Origin: Catellatospora sp. TT07R-123
Lineage (GTDB): Bacteria > Actinomycetota > Actinomycetes > Mycobacteriales > Micromonosporaceae
NCBI RefSeq assembly: GCF_018327705.1
Contig: NZ_BNEM01000002.1
Location: 248,001-312,000, forward strand
DNA: 64,000 nt
Direction: 5' to 3'
How positions within the stretch are numbered: the first letter of the stretch is position 1; every line of letters begins with the position of its first letter. Shown one piece after another: positions 34,264 through 43,711 of the stretch. Both the position numbers and the translations under genes were made by a program. The notes beneath the pieces were generated by a model. It saw nothing but the letters and a program-made list of their open reading frames with translations, was not told the DNA's origin and did no database searches.

Positions 34264-35543
34264 ACCGGGGGGCGGCCGTCGAGGCGGCCATCGTCGACGC
34301 GCACCGCCGCGACTGGGCCCTGGTGCTCGCCGCGACGGCGCGCGTGGCCGGTGACCTGGACCTGGCCGAGGAATGCGTGCAGGAGGCGTACGCCGCCGCG
34401 GTGCTGAGCTGGGCCCGCGACGGCGTGCCCGCCAACCCGGCGGCGTGGCTGACCACGGCGGCCAAGCGGCGCGCCACGGACGCCGTCCGGCGCGAGCAGA
34501 CGTTCCGGGCGAAGCTGCCGCTGCTGGTGGAGCCCGAGGAGGCGGTCGCGGACGCGGCGATGGAACGGCTGTTCAGCGACGAGGAGGACCCGGACGGCGG
34601 GGTGCCCGACGACCGGCTGCGGCTGATCTTCACCTGCTGCCATCCGGCGCTGGCGCAGGAGGCGCAGATCGCGCTGACGCTGCGGCTGGTGTGCGGGGTG
34701 CCCACCGCCGACGTGGCGCGGGCGTTCCTGGTGTCGGAGCCGACCATGGCGGCCCGGATCACCAGGGCGAAGAAGAAGATCTCCGGCGCGCGTATCCCGT
34801 ACCGGGTGCCGCGGCCGGCCGAACTGCCCGATCGGCTGCGGCCGGTGCTCGCGGTGGTCCACCTGCTGTTCACCACCGGGCACACCGCACCGTCCGGCGT
34901 GGACCTGGTGCGCGCCGACCTGGTCGAGCGCGCCCTGCACCTGGCGCGGATGCTGCACGAGCTGATGCCCGACGAGCCCGAGGTGCGCGGGCTGCTGGCC
35001 CTGCTGCTGGTCACCCACGCCCGCAGCGCCACCCGGACCGACGCTGACGGCAGGCTCGTGCGCCTACAGGACCAGGACCGCGCCCGCTGGGACCGCGCCG
35101 CCGTCGCCCGGGCACACGACCTGATCGTGGCCGGGCTGCGCGCCGGGCCGCCCGGCCGTTACGTGCTCCAGGCGGCGATCGCGGCGCTGTACGCCGAGGC
35201 GCCCACCTATGACGCGACCGACTGGCCGCAACTCGTGCAGCTGTACGACGCGCTGCTGCGGGTGTGGCCCTCCCCCGTCGTCGCGCTGAACCGGGCCGTG
35301 CCGCTGGCCATGGTCGCCGGGCCTGAGGCCGCCCTCGCCGAGGTCGAGCGGCTGTCGGCGGACCCTGGCCTGGCGAACTACCAGTACCTGCCGGCGGTGC
35401 AGGCGGACCTGCTCAGCCGGCTCGGGCGCGGCGCGCAGGCGCGCGAGGCGTACCACCGGGCCCTGGCCCTCACCGCCAACGACGCCGAGCGGACCTTCCT
35501 GGCCGGCCGGCTCGCGAGTCTGGCCGACGGCCAGGCTCGGTGA
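34260..35543 (+). CDS. ECF42-type sigma factor with C-terminal extension
   Basis: 427 residues. Sigma-70 regions 2 and 4 occupy about 1-170 (LAEECVQEAYAAAVLSW; RLIFTCCHPALAQEAQIAL; DVARAFLVSEPTMAARITRAKKKI). A ~230-residue helical C-terminal domain follows (DUF6596-like then TPR-like helices, AGPEAALAEVERLSADP). This arrangement and the DGPF neighbour define the ECF42 group, which has no anti-sigma and relies on its extension for activity. Confidence 0.92.
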   Translation: MNRGAAVEAAIVDAHRRDWALVLAATARVAGDLDLAEECVQEAYAAAVLSWARDGVPANPAAWLTTAAKRRATDAVRREQTFRAKLPLLVEPEEAVADAAMERLFSDEEDPDGGVPDDRLRLIFTCCHPALAQEAQIALTLRLVCGVPTADVARAFLVSEPTMAARITRAKKKISGARIPYRVPRPAELPDRLRPVLAVVHLLFTTGHTAPSGVDLVRADLVERALHLARMLHELMPDEPEVRGLLALLLVTHARSATRTDADGRLVRLQDQDRARWDRAAVARAHDLIVAGLRAGPPGRYVLQAAIAALYAEAPTYDATDWPQLVQLYDALLRVWPSPVVALNRAVPLAMVAGPEAALAEVERLSADPGLANYQYLPAVQADLLSRLGRGAQAREAYHRALALTANDAERTFLAGRLASLADGQAR

Positions 35544-35682
35544 CCCCGCCTGCCGCGGCCCGGCCCGGCCCGGCCCGGCCAGCGTGCACCAGCTCGCCGC
35601 TCGCGGTAGGTGTGGCCCGCCGCGTGGACGGGTACTGCCTGATCATGGACAAACCGACCTTCACTCCGCCGGACTGATCCGT

Positions 35683-36876
35683 ATGCGTTACGACCCGTGG
35701 CACGCCGCCGTCATCGATCTGCTGCAGCTCGTCCAGCACGCGCGGCCGGAGCAGGTCGCCGAGTGCGTGAACGCGGCACTTCGGCCGCTGGGCATGCAGG
35801 CGACCTGCTACCTGGCCGACGTGGAGCAGCGCTGCCTGCGCCCGATGCCGGAACGCGGCAAGCCGCTGGGGCCCTCGCTGAGCATCGACACCAGCCTCGC
35901 CGGCCGGGCATACACCGCGATCGCCACGCAGCACGCCGACCGGGGACCGCCCCAGCGCAGCTGGATCCCGCTCGTGGACGGCACCGAGCGCCTCGGCGTC
36001 GTCGAGCTGGTGGCGGACGAGGGTGGACCCGCGGCGGCGCAGGAGTGGTGCGAGACCTACGTCAACCTCGCCGGGCACCTGTTCGCGGTGAAGATGCCCT
36101 ACGGCGACACCCTGCGCCAGCTGCGGCGCACCCAGCCCATGACCGTGGCCGGGGAGATGGTCTGGTCGACGCTGCCGCCGCTGACGTTCGCCTCCGAGAG
36201 CGTGGTCGTCAGCGCGATCCTGGAGCCGCGGTACGACATCGGCGGCGATGTGTTCGACTACTCCCTCGACGGTCCTCGGGTACGGTTCCTCGTCCTGGAC
36301 GCGGTCGGCCGGGGGCTGCCCGCCGCGGTCATGTCCGTGACGGCGCTGGGCGCGATCCGGGCGGCCCGGCGGTGGGGGGCCGACCTGCTCGGCATGGTCG
36401 ACCAGGCTGAGCTGGCGCTGACCGAGCAGTTCGGCCGGGACGCGTTCGTGACGGGGCTGTTCTGCGAGCTGGACACCGACAGCGGTGAGCTGCGTTTCGT
36501 CAACGCCGGGCACCCGTCGCCGCTGCTGCTGCGGCGCAGCCGGACCGTCGGTGAGCTTGACGGCGGCCGACGCCTGCCCCTCGGCCTGGGCGACGCACGC
36601 CGCGAGGTCGGGGAGGATTCGCTGGAGCCCGGTGACCGGCTGCTGCTCTACACCGACGGGGTGACCGAGGCAAGGGACGGCGACGGGACGCCGTTCGGGG
36701 TGGAACGGCTGGCCGACCTCGCCGAGCGGGCGCAGCTGGCAGAGCTGCCGGCCCCGGAGACCCTGCGGCAGCTGGCGAGGCAGCTGGCCCAGTTCCAGGT
36801 CGGGCCGCCCCGGGACGACGCGACGCTGATGCTCGTCGAATGGTCGGTCGAGGCCTCCCGCCGGGTCCGGCTGTGA
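35683..36876 (+). CDS. SpoIIE-type (PP2C) serine phosphatase
   Basis: 397 residues. The N-terminal ~150 form a GAF-like sensory region (SIDTSLAGRAYTAI, WIPLVDGTERLGVVELV). The SpoIIE domain runs from about 180 to 395 with DIGGDVFDY, LDAVGRGLPAA, YTDGVTEAR and RDDATLMLVEW. It should dephosphorylate a STAS protein, perhaps one in this region. No Shine-Dalgarno is visible before the ATG. The upstream stretch contains a short (CCCGG)n run. Confidence 0.88.
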   Translation: MRYDPWHAAVIDLLQLVQHARPEQVAECVNAALRPLGMQATCYLADVEQRCLRPMPERGKPLGPSLSIDTSLAGRAYTAIATQHADRGPPQRSWIPLVDGTERLGVVELVADEGGPAAAQEWCETYVNLAGHLFAVKMPYGDTLRQLRRTQPMTVAGEMVWSTLPPLTFASESVVVSAILEPRYDIGGDVFDYSLDGPRVRFLVLDAVGRGLPAAVMSVTALGAIRAARRWGADLLGMVDQAELALTEQFGRDAFVTGLFCELDTDSGELRFVNAGHPSPLLLRRSRTVGELDGGRRLPLGLGDARREVGEDSLEPGDRLLLYTDGVTEARDGDGTPFGVERLADLAERAQLAELPAPETLRQLARQLAQFQVGPPRDDATLMLVEWSVEASRRVRL

Positions 36877-36973
36877 CCCTCGTCCGTGGAGCGTGCCCAG
36901 GGCGGGAATCGGTGGCGGATGGCGGGATGCCGGGCGTTGTTACCCTGCGGGCCGCAGCCGAGCAGGAGGACTC

Positions 36974-37408
36974 ATGGTCAGGACCTCGCCGAACGCCAGG
37001 CCCGAGGGCAGGCGGCCCAGGTCGTGGGGGTGGCGCGTCGCGCTTACGGCCGTCACGACTGCGGCACTGCTGGTGGTCGCCCATCAGGTCGCGGTCCTGC
37101 TGCTGTACGCGCTGTCGGTGCGGGCCGACGGTGTGGCCGCCGCCCGGATCACGCTGGTGCTGCTCGGATTCGCGGTCTGGGTTCCCGCGACGCGGGTCGG
37201 CTACCGGTGGCGGGACATCGTGCTGCTGCTCATCCCCTTCTACGGCCTGTTCCTGGCCTTGCGGATCGTCTGGCGGTGCTGGTACCTGCCCTTCGCCGAC
37301 TGGATGCCGCGCCCCGAGCAGCAGGCGCGCTGGCAGCAGGTGCTGCACCCCAGCGAGCCCGGCGAGCTGTTGTTCGTGCCCGCCGGCCGTTCGCTGCCCG
37401 AGGGCTGA
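36974..37408 (+). CDS. Small membrane protein
   Basis: 144 residues, ATG with GGAGGA 6 nt upstream. Three hydrophobic segments are visible at about 20-50, 57-75 and 80-98, with charged N- and C-terminal ends. The C-terminal soluble tail reads WMPRPEQQARWQQVLHPSEPG. No family recognised. It is separated from the convergent propeller gene by a hairpin. Confidence 0.7.
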   Translation: MVRTSPNARPEGRRPRSWGWRVALTAVTTAALLVVAHQVAVLLLYALSVRADGVAAARITLVLLGFAVWVPATRVGYRWRDIVLLLIPFYGLFLALRIVWRCWYLPFADWMPRPEQQARWQQVLHPSEPGELLFVPAGRSLPEG

Positions 37409-37411
37409 TCC

Positions 37412-37447
37412 CGGCAGGCGCCCCGTCCGGAGGCGGGACGCCTGCCG
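37412..37447. terminator. Bidirectional terminator hairpin
   Basis: CGGCAGGCG pairs with CGCCTGCCG around an inner CCCGTC/GGCGGG region. It lies between the convergent membrane-protein and propeller genes. Confidence 0.65.
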
Positions 37448-37452
37448 TCGCC

Positions 37453-38895
37453 CTATTGACGGGCGATGCGTACGACACCGGTGACGGTGCCCTGGTAGTA
37501 CACCCCGTTGCGGGACGTGCCCGCGGTCTGAAGCGGGTTGACCAGGGCCGAGCCCAGCAGCAGCTGGTCGGACACGGCCCCGGTGCGGGCGTCGACGGCG
37601 GCGAAGTAGAACGGGTCGAGGTCGCCCAGCAGGCCGTCCTGGACCGCGGTGTACAGCCTGCCGTCGGCGGTCGACAGCCGGGGCAGCGCCGCCGAGCGGG
37701 TGCCCGTCTCCCACACCACGTCGCAGCCGGTGCCGTCGGCGCGGACGTCGACGCGGGTCAGGCCGCCGGTGAACGGGGCGTCCTCGGGCACGCTCGGGCC
37801 CGCGTCGTCGGGCAGGGCCGGGTAGTCGTAACCGTAGGAGTTGGTGAGGAACACGCTGCGGCCGGCGGCCACGGGCGCGTTCTCGGTGCCGCTGGCGGGC
37901 TTGCCGGTGAACAGCGGCCGCGTGCAGAGCACCGTGCCGTCGGCGGCGCGCAGGACGAGCAGGTTCATGTGGGGAGACGCGTTGTCGGTGATCGCCACGT
38001 ACTCGGTGCCGGTCGCTGGTCCGAAGAAGACGGGGGTGGCTCCGCTGCCCCAGCTGAGCTGGCCGGGCTTGCGGGCCGGGCCGCGGTCGTACGCCTGGCG
38101 CCAGCGCAGCACCGGGATGCCCGGGGTGTCGGCGGCGAACAGGTACAGGGCGTGGTCGCTGGTGACGGCGACGCCTGCGGGCACCGTGGACAGGCTGTTG
38201 GCGATGCGCTCGCCGGCGGGCAGACGGTAGGCGTTCACGCTGCCGGTGGCCGGATCGTAGACCCCGACGGTGCCGGCGGCGGTGATGAACCACACCCGGC
38301 GGTCGTAGCCGGCCAGCACGCCGACCACCGAGTCGTCGGCGGCCACTGCGGCGGCCAGCGACACCTTCTGCGTCACGCGCAGGGTCCAGATGCCGAACAG
38401 GCCCCGGCTGTGCGCGATGCGCAGCAGGTCGCGGTTGCCGTCGACGACCACGACCTGGTCGGTGTCGTCGAGGTAGGCGTAGACGCCGCCGAGCAGGTTG
38501 CCCTTGGCGATGGACAGCCTGGCCAGCGAGTTGCCGGTGCCGCGGTCGAGCAGGTGGACCGCCGGGGTCTGGCCGAGCACGTCGGTGCACAGGGCCAGCA
38601 GTTGCCCGTCGCCGCCGTGCAGCAGGGTCGGGCAGGCTGCCAGCAGCGTGGCCCGGGTGGCGGTCAGCGGCGCTCCGGCCGGTCCGGGTTCGGCGAAGGT
38701 CTTGGCCGAGGCGCTGTCGCCGTGGCTGCTGGCTCCTCCGGCGGGGGCGGTCGCCGGGTTCTGCGGGGCGGGCGGGCCGAACTCCGGATAGCCGGCGCTC
38801 GCGGGGACGGCGGGGGATGCGGCGGCGACCAGCACGCCGAGGACCAAGGCTAGTGCGGTGCGGCGCGGGCGCCGGCGCGGAACGGATGAGGGCAC
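37453..38895 (-). CDS. Secreted PQQ-like beta-propeller protein
   Basis: 480 residues with a Sec signal (1-35, Arg-rich start, cleavage after ASA). The mature part has repeated strand pairs of the PQQ/WD-like propeller type (GQLLALCTDVLGQTPAVHLLDRGTG, DDSVVGVLAGYDRRVWFI, DHALYLFAADT, LLVLRAADGTVLC, RLYTAVQDGLLGDLDPFYFAAVDARTG). There is no enzymatic motif, and a scaffold or binding role is likely. It is transcribed alone. Confidence 0.75.
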   Translation of the reverse strand: MPSSVPRRRPRRTALALVLGVLVAAASPAVPASAGYPEFGPPAPQNPATAPAGGASSHGDSASAKTFAEPGPAGAPLTATRATLLAACPTLLHGGDGQLLALCTDVLGQTPAVHLLDRGTGNSLARLSIAKGNLLGGVYAYLDDTDQVVVVDGNRDLLRIAHSRGLFGIWTLRVTQKVSLAAAVAADDSVVGVLAGYDRRVWFITAAGTVGVYDPATGSVNAYRLPAGERIANSLSTVPAGVAVTSDHALYLFAADTPGIPVLRWRQAYDRGPARKPGQLSWGSGATPVFFGPATGTEYVAITDNASPHMNLLVLRAADGTVLCTRPLFTGKPASGTENAPVAAGRSVFLTNSYGYDYPALPDDAGPSVPEDAPFTGGLTRVDVRADGTGCDVVWETGTRSAALPRLSTADGRLYTAVQDGLLGDLDPFYFAAVDARTGAVSDQLLLGSALVNPLQTAGTSRNGVYYQGTVTGVVRIARQ

Positions 38896-38998
38896 AGGTT
38901 CTCCTGCCGATCGCTGTGTCTGTCCGACCAGGACCGCAATACCCTACTGTTCATATCGGCGTTGTAGGTGAACAACTTTCGCAGTCCGGGTTGCGGCA

Positions 38999-39038
38999 TT
39001 GCGCCCGACCCGACCAACCATATAACCTATAGAAATAG
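38999..39038 (+). promoter_or_regulatory. Rrf2 gene promoter with overlapping dyad
   Basis: -35 TTGCGC (38999-39004), 16 bp, -10 TATAAC (39021-39026). The dyad CTATAGAAATAG (39027-39038), inside a larger CCTA..TAGG repeat, covers the predicted start, suggesting autoregulation. Confidence 0.5.
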
Positions 39039-39079
39039 TAGGAATAGTTCCTGCCGTCCGAACAGGATTGCGCGAGGCA

Positions 39080-39496
39080 GTGCACATCACGGCCAGACAC
39101 GACTACGCGGTGCAGGCGATGCTGGCCATCGCCGCGGCCGGTGGCGCGCACGTGTCGACCAGCCAGCTCGCCGCCCGGCAGGGCATCCCCGCGACCTACC
39201 TGCCCCCGCTGCTGTACGACCTGCGCCGGGCCGAGCTCCTGCTCAGCCGGGCGGGCAACGACGGCGGCTACAGCCTGGCCCGGCCCGCCGAGCTGATCTC
39301 CATCGGCGACGTCATGCGCGCCGTCAGCGGCGAGCTCAGCAGCATCCGGGGCCGCCCGCCGCACGCGATCACCTACGTCGGCTCGGCCCGCGCGCTGCCG
39401 CTGTTCTGGCGGTCGCTGCACGCGGCGGCTGGCGGCATGCTGAACAGCACGAGCCTGCGCGACCTGCTGGATCAGCTGACAGAGACGGGCGGCTGA
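39080..39496 (+). CDS. Rrf2-family regulator without cysteines
   Basis: 138 residues from a GTG at 39080, which makes the protein begin HITARHDYAVQAML as Rrf2 proteins do (TTG at 39068 is the alternative). The winged helix has STSQLAARQGIPATYLPPLLYDLRRAEL and GNDGGYSLARP. Unlike IscR or NsrR it has no cysteine at all, so it cannot bind an iron-sulfur cluster through Cys. That is like CymR, the cysteine-metabolism regulator. It is convergent with the sulfate transporter operon, so a sulfur-responsive role is suggested. Confidence 0.85.
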   Translation: MHITARHDYAVQAMLAIAAAGGAHVSTSQLAARQGIPATYLPPLLYDLRRAELLLSRAGNDGGYSLARPAELISIGDVMRAVSGELSSIRGRPPHAITYVGSARALPLFWRSLHAAAGGMLNSTSLRDLLDQLTETGG

Positions 39497-39510
39497 CGCC
39501 GGCACGAGGC

Positions 39511-39565
39511 GGCCCGCGGGTTCGTCGGTGGGCGACAGCAACGTCCACCGCCGGGCCCGCGGGCC
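39511..39565. terminator. Bidirectional terminator with nested hairpins
   Basis: GGCCCGCGGG (39511-39520) pairs with CCCGCGGGCC (39556-39565); GTCG/CGAC pairs inside. It separates the convergent Rrf2 and cysA genes. Confidence 0.6.
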
Positions 39566-39584
39566 TGGGCACCTCGTACGACGG

Positions 39585-40568
39585 TCAGACGGCGCCGACC
39601 GCCTGCGACCGGCTCTGCACCGCGCCGACCTCGGGCGCGACCCGCACCTGCACGTCGGAGCCGACCTGCACGCCCAGCGCAAGGAACTCGTTGCGGTTGA
39701 GGGTGACCGTGACGTCCTGGTCGCCCACCGCCACCTCGACCCGGATCTCGAAGCCGATGCGGGTGACCCGCCTGACCCGACCCGACACCGCGCCGGGATC
39801 GGTGCTGTCTACCAGCAGTTGCAGGTCGTGCGGGCGCACCAGGCGGCCGCCGAGTTCGGTCACCGGGCCGAGGAACCGCATGACGAAGTCGTTGGCCGGG
39901 CGGTCGTAGAGCTCGTCGGGCGAACCGACCTGCTCGACGCGGCCCTCGTTGATCACGACGATCTCGTCGGCGACCTCCAGCGCCTCCTCCTGGTCGTGGG
40001 TGACGAAGACCGTGGTGACGTGGACCTCGTCGTGCAGGCGGCGCAGCCAGTCGCGCAGCTCCTTGCGCACCTTGGCGTCCAGGGCGCCGAACGGCTCGTC
40101 GAGCAGCAGCACGCTGGGCTGCACCGCCAGCGCGCGGGCCAGTGCCATGCGCTGGCGCTGGCCGCCGGACAGCTGCGCGGGCAGCCGGTCGGCGAACTGG
40201 GACAGGTGGACCAGCTTCAGCAGCTCGTCGACCCGGTCGCGGATCTCGGCCTTGGGCTTCTTGCGGATCTCCAGGCCGAACGCGACGTTGCGGGCCACCG
40301 ACAGGTGCTTGAACGCGGCGTAGTGCTGGAACACGAAGCCGACGTTGCGCTTCTGCGGCGACAGCCGGGTGGCGTCCACGCCTTCGATCTCGACCCGGCC
40401 GGTGTCGGCGGTCTCCAGCCCGGCGATGATCCGCAGCAGCGTCGACTTGCCGCCGCCGGACGGCCCCAGCAGGGCGGTGAGCCCGCCGGACGGGATGCTC
40501 ACGGACACGTCGTCGAGGGCGACGAAGTCCCCGAAACGCTTGGAAACTCCTGTGATCTCGATGCTCAA
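39585..40568 (-). CDS. cysA: Sulfate/thiosulfate ABC transporter ATPase
   Basis: 327 residues. Walker [11 protein letters not shown]-loop [14 protein letters not shown], signature LSGGQRQR and Walker [12 protein letters not shown] are all present. The N-terminus [20 protein letters not shown] and the C-terminal TOBE-like region (about 245-327) match CysA. It overlaps the cysW stop by 4 bp and is the last gene of the operon sbp-cysT-cysW-cysA. Confidence 0.93.
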   Translation of the reverse strand: MSIEITGVSKRFGDFVALDDVSVSIPSGGLTALLGPSGGGKSTLLRIIAGLETADTGRVEIEGVDATRLSPQKRNVGFVFQHYAAFKHLSVARNVAFGLEIRKKPKAEIRDRVDELLKLVHLSQFADRLPAQLSGGQRQRMALARALAVQPSVLLLDEPFGALDAKVRKELRDWLRRLHDEVHVTTVFVTHDQEEALEVADEIVVINEGRVEQVGSPDELYDRPANDFVMRFLGPVTELGGRLVRPHDLQLLVDSTDPGAVSGRVRRVTRIGFEIRVEVAVGDQDVTVTLNRNEFLALGVQVGSDVQVRVAPEVGAVQSRSQAVGAV

Positions 40569-41398
40569 CGGTCTTCCTTAGGGCGGAGGGCGGAGACGAC
40601 GATGATGCAGGCCACCGCCACGAGGGCGAGCAGGAAGGCGGTGGCGTACGCGCCGGGCTTGTCGAAGTTGAGGTACTTCTCCTCCACGACCAGCGTGGCG
40701 GTACGGGTGTCGCCGAGCACGTTGCCCGACACGACCTTGACCGCGCCGAACTCGCCCAGCGACCGGGCGAGGCTCAGCACGACGCCGTAGATGACGCCCC
40801 ACTTGATCGACGGCAGGGTGATCCGCAGGAACGTCTGCGCGGCGTTGGCGCCGAGGCTGCGCGCGGCCTGCTCCTGCTCCTCGCCGACCTCTTCGAGGAC
40901 GGGCACGACCTCGCGGATCACCAGCGGCAGCGCCACGAACACCGTGGCCAGCACGATGCCCGGGGTGGCGAAGATGACCTGGAAACCGGCGCCTTCCAGG
41001 GCCGGGCCGAACCAGCCGGTGCGCCCGCCGTAGACGAGCACCAGCGCCAGGCCGACCACGATCGGGGAGACCGACAGCGGCAGGTCCAGCAGCGCGCTCA
41101 GCCACCGCTTGCCCGGCAGGTCGTAGCGGACCAGCAGGATCGAGATGCCGACGCCGAACACCGTGTTGATCACCACGGAGATGAGCGCGACCTGCACGGT
41201 CAGGCCCAGCGCGTGCACGATGTCGGGGTCTTCGAGCAGGCCGGTCAGGTTGTCCGTGCCGTCGGCGAAGGCGTTCTTGGCGACCAGGTACACCGGCCAC
41301 GCCACCAGGAAGAACAGGTAGACGATGACGAGCAGGCGGATCAGGTAGCCGATCGGGCCGCGGCGGGTGCGGGTGCGGCGGTGGGACAGTTCAGCCAC
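40565..41398 (-). CDS. cysW: Sulfate ABC transporter permease CysW
   Basis: 277 residues with six membrane helices and the EAA motif region [23 protein letters not shown]. The C-terminal [13 protein letters not shown] is typical of CysW. It overlaps cysT by 8 bp. With CysT it forms the channel. Confidence 0.93.
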   Translation of the reverse strand: MAELSHRRTRTRRGPIGYLIRLLVIVYLFFLVAWPVYLVAKNAFADGTDNLTGLLEDPDIVHALGLTVQVALISVVINTVFGVGISILLVRYDLPGKRWLSALLDLPLSVSPIVVGLALVLVYGGRTGWFGPALEGAGFQVIFATPGIVLATVFVALPLVIREVVPVLEEVGEEQEQAARSLGANAAQTFLRITLPSIKWGVIYGVVLSLARSLGEFGAVKVVSGNVLGDTRTATLVVEEKYLNFDKPGAYATAFLLALVAVACIIVVSALRPKEDR

Positions 41399-42239
41399 GG
41401 CGCACCAGCCTCCGCTGCAGGGTGTCGACGACGACCAGCACGATGAACGAGATCACCAGCAGGATCGTGGCGACCGCCGCGGCGCTGTCGAGGTTGTCGT
41501 TCTCGATGCTGCTGAGGATGCGCACCGAGGTGACCTCCGTCTTCATCGGCAGGTTGCCCGACAGCAGCACGAGCGAGCCGTACTCGCTGACGCCGCGGGC
41601 GAACGACAGCGCGGCGCCCGCCGCGATGGCGGGCGTCAGGCTGGGCAGGATGATCCGGCGGAACACGGTGAACCGGCTCGCGCCCAGCGACATGGCCGCC
41701 TCCTCCACGTCGCGGTCCAGTTCGGCCAGCACGGGCTGCACGGTGCGGACGACGAACGGGAGCGTGACGAACAGGAACGCCAGGAAGACGGCGGTGCGGG
41801 TGTTGGCGATGTCGACGCCCAGCGGGCTGTTCGGCCCGTACAGCGCCAGCAGCACCAGACCCGCGACGATCGTCGGCAGGGCGAACGGGATGTCGATCAG
41901 GACCTCCAGCACCCGCTTGCCGAAGAACCGGTCGCGGACCAGCACCCACGCGATGAGGGTGCCCATGACGACGTTGACCACCGTCACCGCGAACGCGGTG
42001 CCGACGGTCAGTTCGATCGCGGCCAGGGTCTGCTCGTTGGTGACGGCGTCCCAGAACCCGCTCCAGCCGCCGGTCGACGCGGTGACGACGACGGCGGTCA
42101 GGGGGATCAGGACGAGCAGGCTGAACCAGAGCATCGTGACGCCGAAGCCGACCCCGGAGACCCAGGTCAGGGGGCGTCCATGCCGGATCGGCCGGCGGGA
42201 GACCGCCGGCCGATCCGTCGTGAGGGCCGTCGCCGTCAC
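41391..42239 (-). CDS. cysT: Sulfate ABC transporter permease CysT
   Basis: 282 residues, six membrane helices, EAA motif at AAMSLGASRFTVFRRIILPSL and the diagnostic ARGVSEYGSLVLLSGN. The ATG overlaps the stop of the binding-protein gene (ATGA). Confidence 0.93.
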   Translation of the reverse strand: MTATALTTDRPAVSRRPIRHGRPLTWVSGVGFGVTMLWFSLLVLIPLTAVVVTASTGGWSGFWDAVTNEQTLAAIELTVGTAFAVTVVNVVMGTLIAWVLVRDRFFGKRVLEVLIDIPFALPTIVAGLVLLALYGPNSPLGVDIANTRTAVFLAFLFVTLPFVVRTVQPVLAELDRDVEEAAMSLGASRFTVFRRIILPSLTPAIAAGAALSFARGVSEYGSLVLLSGNLPMKTEVTSVRILSSIENDNLDSAAAVATILLVISFIVLVVVDTLQRRLVRRG

Positions 42240-43267
42240 TTGGCCTTGCCCGAGGCCGCGATGATCTTGACGATGAGGCCTTCCTTCTCGTCGAAGAACT
42301 TCTTCGACAGGGCCGACCAGCTCTCGAAGTCCTTGCTCACGGTGAGCAGCTTCGCCGGGGTCGGGAAGGGGTTGGCCGGGTCCTTGACGCCCTGGATGCC
42401 GGTGGTGTCGACACCCTCGATGATCGGGCGGAAGCCCTTGAGCGCGAACTGGCGCTGGCCGTCCTTGCTGAGCACGAAGCTCAGCCAGTCCTTGGCCTTC
42501 GGGTCGGCGTTCTTGGTGATGGCGCCCGGGTTCTCGATCAGGATCGTGGTGGCCGGGACGACCCAGTCGAACTTCTCCCCCGCCTGGGTGGCCAGGATGG
42601 CCTCGTTCTCGTACGCCAGCAGCACGTCACCGGTGCCGCCGAGGAAGGCGGTGGTGGCGTCGCGGCCGCTGCTGGGCAGCGACACGACGTTGGCGAACAG
42701 CTTCGTCAGGAAGTCGGTGGCCTGGGCGTCGGTGCCGCCGTTGGCCGTGATGTGGCCCCACGCCGCGAGCGCGTTCCACCGGGCGGAGCCGGAGGAGGCC
42801 GGGTTCGGGGTGACGATCTGGACGCCCGGCTTGATCAGGTCGTCCCAGCCCTTGATGCCCTTCGGGTTGCCCGGGCGCACCGCGAGCACCACGATCGAGG
42901 AGGACACGATGCCCTTGGTGGGGCCGGCGTTCCAGTCCTTCTCGACCAGACCGGCGTCGACCAGGCGGGTGACGTCGCTGGAGACCGAGAAGTGGACGTA
43001 GTCGGCCTTCAGTCCGTTGACGACCGCGCGGCTCTGGTCGCCGGAGGCGCCGTAGGAGGTCTGGAACTTGACGCCCTTACCGGCGTCGGTCTTGTTCCAG
43101 GCCGCGGCGATCGCCTTGTTGGCCTGCTCGGGGACCGCGAAACCGACGATGTGCAGCGTGGTGTCGGAAGCCGGCGTGCCGCTGTTGTCTTCCTTGCCAC
43201 CGCACGCCGACAGCGCCAGTACGGCGGCAGCGGCGAGCGCGACGGTTGCTCTGATCCGGTTCTTCAT
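42236..43267 (-). CDS. sbp: Sulfate-binding lipoprotein
   Basis: 343 residues. The signal MKNRIRATVALAAAAVLALS ends in the lipobox LSAC, so the protein is anchored by Cys21. Family motifs of the Sbp/CysP binding proteins include SYGASGDQSRAV, PNPASSGSARWN and ENEAILA. The same frame continues open upstream to a GTG at 43456, which coincides with the predicted transcription start. The signal peptide argues for the ATG with GAGGA upstream. It heads a four-gene sulfate uptake operon. Confidence 0.92.
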   Translation of the reverse strand: MKNRIRATVALAAAAVLALSACGGKEDNSGTPASDTTLHIVGFAVPEQANKAIAAAWNKTDAGKGVKFQTSYGASGDQSRAVVNGLKADYVHFSVSSDVTRLVDAGLVEKDWNAGPTKGIVSSSIVVLAVRPGNPKGIKGWDDLIKPGVQIVTPNPASSGSARWNALAAWGHITANGGTDAQATDFLTKLFANVVSLPSSGRDATTAFLGGTGDVLLAYENEAILATQAGEKFDWVVPATTILIENPGAITKNADPKAKDWLSFVLSKDGQRQFALKGFRPIIEGVDTTGIQGVKDPANPFPTPAKLLTVSKDFESWSALSKKFFDEKEGLIVKIIAASGKAK

Positions 43268-43462
43268 GCGGAACCTGTCCTCCTCGGGGCGCGCGGAAGC
43301 GCACCGATCCCCACCGGTCCGGTGTGGTCGGTTTATCAGCAATGAAAGGGGGGTGCAGCTGACTAGGTGCAGGTGGTCGATCGAGTTACCGCACGCAGCA
43401 CCGATGCCACGCTCCGGCCGCCTCCGCCAGGTGGCGGCGCGGTCCGGCTCGACCACGGAATG

Positions 43463-43491
43463 AATATCCCACTAAACCGCTAGGGTTTCAA
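43463..43491 (-). promoter_or_regulatory. Promoter of the sulfate transporter operon
   Basis: Minus strand -35 TTGAAA (43491-43486), 17 bp, -10 GATATT (43468-43463), predicted +1 near 43456. This gives a ~190-nt leader before sbp. I saw no convincing riboswitch or cysteine-rich leader peptide in it. The remainder of 43268-43711 has no gene. Confidence 0.55.
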
Positions 43492-43661
43492 GACTTTGGC
43501 TCCGCAGCCGATCAACATCATCCGCAGTTTCCGATATGCCCGAGAATGCACAGCCGAATGGGCCATAGGCGCATCGCCGAAGGGGCGACCGGCGGTGCGC
43601 CGGACGTACCGGGTGCGGCCATCATGCACTCCGCCCGCGAACTTCCCGGTCAGCCGAAGGT

Positions 43662-43703
43662 ACGAAGGCCCGCGCCGCCGGGTCGGCGGACACGGGCCTT
43701 CGT
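43662..43703 (-). terminator. Terminator of the ten-gene peptide operon
   Basis: ACGAAGGCCCG (43662-43672) pairs perfectly with CGGGCCTTCGT (43693-43703), with a nested CGCCG/CGGCG inside. It lies 9 nt after the stop of the LLM gene, the last gene of the leftward operon. Confidence 0.7.
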
Positions 43704-43711
43704 GGTGGCGC

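Noticed and set aside
35555-35582. (CCCGG)n run as a regulatory repeat
   Set aside because: Short low-complexity stretch without flanking features; probably chance in GC-rich DNA.
43268-43462. Cysteine-responsive leader peptide or riboswitch upstream of sbp
   Set aside because: A short in-leader frame has only one Cys near its end and I could not find a known aptamer pattern.
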